This document shows positions 62,283 through 64,000 of a stretch of 64,000 nt of DNA, one piece after another (position 1 is the stretch's first letter; each line of letters starts with the position of its first letter). The position numbers and the translations under genes were made by a program. Under the pieces are notes generated by a model, which was not told where the DNA came from, ran no database searches, and worked only from the letters and a program-made list of their open reading frames with translations. Origin of the DNA: an uncultured Lachnospiraceae bacterium (GTDB lineage: Bacteria; Bacillota; Clostridia; Lachnospirales; Lachnospiraceae); assembly GCA_947363565.1 (NCBI GenBank), contig CANAPP010000004.1, positions 37,496 through 101,495 of the forward strand. Reading direction: 5' to 3'.

Positions 62283-62367
62283 CGGTATAATTAGGAACAT
62301 GTGTATCTTTGCGTATTGAGGCAAGTGCAAAAGATATGTAAAAAGAAAATCAGAAGGGAGCTTTCAG

Positions 62368-63915
62368 GTGAAGAGAGAGTTAGTGATTGTTCTTGATTTC
62401 GGCGGACAGTATAACCAGCTTGTGGCAAGGCGCGTCCGCGAATGCAACGTATATTGCGAGATATATTCTTACAAGACAGATATAGAAAAGATTAAGGCGA
62501 TGAACCCGAAGGGAATCATCCTGACGGGCGGCCCAAACAGTTGCTATGAGCCGGGTGCGCCGACTTATTCTGAAGAACTTTTTAAGCTGGGAATCCCGGT
62601 GCTGGGCCTGTGTTACGGCGCGCAGCTTATGATGCATGTGCTTGGCGGAAAAGTGGCTCGCGCGGACGTAAGGGAGTACGGAAAGACAGAAGTGCTTGTA
62701 GATAAAGCGCAGTCAAAGGTGTTTGAAAATGTGCAGGAGAGGACAATCTGCTGGATGAGCCATTTTGACGCGATACTTAAGACAGCTCTGGGCTTTGAGA
62801 TTACCGCTCACACGGCGGACTGCCCGGTGGCGGCGGCAGAAAATGAAAAGGAAGGATTATATGCGATCCAGTTCCATCCGGAGGTGCTCCACACGGCGGA
62901 GGGAACAAAGATGCTGTCTAATTTTGTGAGGAATGTCTGCGGATGCGCCGGAGACTGGAGGATGGATTCTTTTGTGGAAGAATCTATCCGGCAGATCAGA
63001 GAAAGAGTCGGAGACGGCAAGGTGCTCTGTGCGCTGTCGGGAGGCGTTGATTCTTCTGTGGCGGCAGTGCTCCTGTCAAAGGCAGTGGGCGGGCAGCTTA
63101 CCTGTGTATTTGTAGACCACGGCCTGCTCCGCAAAAATGAAGGAGACGAGGTGGAAGCGGTCTTCGGCCCGTCTGGTTCCTACGACTTAAACTTCATCCG
63201 GGTCAACGCGCAGCAGAGGTTCTACGATAAGCTGGCGGGCGTGAGCGAGCCAGAGGAGAAACGGAAGATTATCGGAGAGGAGTTTATCCGTGTATTTGAG
63301 GAAGAGGCGAAGAAAATCGGAGCCGTGGATTTCCTCGTGCAGGGAACCATCTATCCGGACGTGGTGGAAAGCGGCCTTGGCGGAGAGTCGGCGGTGATCA
63401 AATCCCACCACAATGTAGGTGGGCTGCCGGATTATGTGGATTTTAAGGAGATTATCGAGCCGCTCCGCGACCTTTTTAAAGACGAGGTACGGAAAGCCGG
63501 GCTGGAGCTTGGGATTCCGGAGTATCTTGTGTATCGCCAGCCATTCCCGGGACCAGGGCTTGGCGTGCGGATCATCGGCGAGGTGACCGCGGAGAAAGTC
63601 CGGATCGTGCAGGATGCTGATGCCATTTATCGGGAAGAGATAGAAAACGCCGGGCTGGCAGGAGGAATCGGGCAGTATTTCGCGGCGCTTACCAATATGC
63701 AGAGCGTGGGGGTTATGGGTGATGAGCGGACGTATGACTATGCGGTGGCGCTTAGGGCTGTGAATACGATAGACTTTATGACGGCAGAGGCGGCGCAGGT
63801 GCCTTATGAAGTGCTTATGAAGGTGATGAGCAGGATTATCAATGAAGTTAAAGGGGTTAACCGGGTGCTTTATGATCTGACGAGTAAGCCGCCGGGGACG
63901 ATCGAGTTCGAATAG
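62368..63915 (+). CDS. guaA: GMP synthase (glutamine-hydrolysing)
   Basis: A 515-residue enzyme making GMP from XMP. Class I glutamine amidotransferase domain (residues 1-190) with Cys in GLCYGAQLM and His-x-Glu in IQFHPEVLH; then the ATP pyrophosphatase with P-loop [11 protein letters not shown] (about residue 222) and the dimerisation domain ending [14 protein letters not shown] start, with AGAAGGGAGC upstream. The 85-bp gap before it shows no purine-riboswitch pattern. It is followed by a terminator at the window edge. Confidence 0.97.
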   Translation: MKRELVIVLDFGGQYNQLVARRVRECNVYCEIYSYKTDIEKIKAMNPKGIILTGGPNSCYEPGAPTYSEELFKLGIPVLGLCYGAQLMMHVLGGKVARADVREYGKTEVLVDKAQSKVFENVQERTICWMSHFDAILKTALGFEITAHTADCPVAAAENEKEGLYAIQFHPEVLHTAEGTKMLSNFVRNVCGCAGDWRMDSFVEESIRQIRERVGDGKVLCALSGGVDSSVAAVLLSKAVGGQLTCVFVDHGLLRKNEGDEVEAVFGPSGSYDLNFIRVNAQQRFYDKLAGVSEPEEKRKIIGEEFIRVFEEEAKKIGAVDFLVQGTIYPDVVESGLGGESAVIKSHHNVGGLPDYVDFKEIIEPLRDLFKDEVRKAGLELGIPEYLVYRQPFPGPGLGVRIIGEVTAEKVRIVQDADAIYREEIENAGLAGGIGQYFAALTNMQSVGVMGDERTYDYAVALRAVNTIDFMTAEAAQVPYEVLMKVMSRIINEVKGVNRVLYDLTSKPPGTIEFE

Positions 63916-63951
63916 TCGGAGCTAAGCCGCAAAGCCCGTAAACACTGAGGG

Positions 63952-64000
63952 CACTGAAAAAGTCCGATTCTAAAAAAGAATTGGGCTTTTTTCAGTGTTA
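63952..64000 (+). terminator. Intrinsic terminator after guaA
   Basis: CACTGAAAAAG and the CCGATTCT segment (63952-63970) pair with AGAATTGGG and CTTTTTTCAGTG (63977-63997), forming a long stem that contains its own A- and T-runs, so it can stop transcription in both directions. The window ends three bases later. Confidence 0.7.

Noticed and set aside
62283..62367. Purine riboswitch before guaA
   Set aside because: I could not find the conserved loop sequences of the purine aptamer. Only a weak ATCTTTGC/GCAAAAGAT pairing is present.
1..64000. CRISPR arrays, transposases, integrases or phage genes
   Set aside because: No regularly spaced repeats and no recognisable mobile-element protein were found anywhere in the window.

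Overview
The window is a chromosomal segment from an anaerobic, spore-forming, low-to-mid GC Gram-positive of the Clostridia, most likely family Lachnospiraceae. The signs are a DAP-type MurE, ferredoxin-dependent 2-oxoacid oxidoreductase genes, a T-box leader, a short archaeal-type AspRS paired with GatCAB, CotF-like coat genes, PASTA kinase and lipoprotein genes, and near-consensus sigma-A promoters. I cannot name a species. I saw no rRNA, tRNA, CRISPR array, insertion sequence or prophage.

Layout. 1-7.9 kb: the N-terminal part of an HlyD/MacA-type adaptor with a very large Ser/Gly/Asn-rich insert, then an accessory set (two hexapeptide acetyltransferases, hotdog thioesterase, radical SAM enzyme, YitT membrane protein, anchored exo/endonuclease-phosphatase, MATE exporter). 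8-13.6 kb: clpB behind a near-consensus promoter with a half-degenerate CIRCE, a second YitT protein, then pepT and a DUF2148 iron-sulfur protein on the minus strand. 13.8-29.4 kb: a dense housekeeping block, murE-priA-def-fmt, then zinc peptidase-rsmB-rlmN-prpC-pknB-rsgA-rpe-thiN-ychF-lgt, joining ribosome and rRNA maturation, cell-wall signalling and lipoprotein maturation. 29.4-33.3 kb: an OmpR/HisKA two-component pair followed by a secreted GH25 lysozyme whose upstream region carries phased direct repeats. 33.3-35.6 kb: a MerR regulator divergent from a MATE exporter, with a 19-bp-spacer promoter and a dyad between them. 35.6-39.5 kb: a four-subunit 2-oxoacid:ferredoxin oxidoreductase operon and an AIM24-family gene.

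39.5-49.3 kb is the most unusual part. An Lsa-type ABC-F ribosome-protection gene lies behind a perfect consensus promoter and a long structured leader with a three-codon ORF (M-R-R-stop). After a ClC antiporter comes a T-box leader whose specifier bulge reads GAAC (overlapping Glu GAA and Asn AAC). It controls a short AspRS, an unrecognised zinc-ribbon membrane protein, gatC, and a single reading frame fusing GatA to GatB. Together these genes would make Asn-tRNA(Asn) and Gln-tRNA(Gln) by transamidation.

49.4-64 kb: a PurF paralogue without its glutaminase cysteine, a CoA-disulfide reductase/rhodanese fusion, a NifX-like protein with a His/Cys-rich tail, an ABC/FtsX system with a roughly 310-residue coiled coil, two small spore-coat-like genes, a class I glutamine amidotransferase, an M19 dipeptidase, a D-2-hydroxyacid dehydrogenase, an HPr-like protein without the phosphorylatable histidine, an iron-sulfur aldo/keto reductase, and guaA with a terminator at the right edge.
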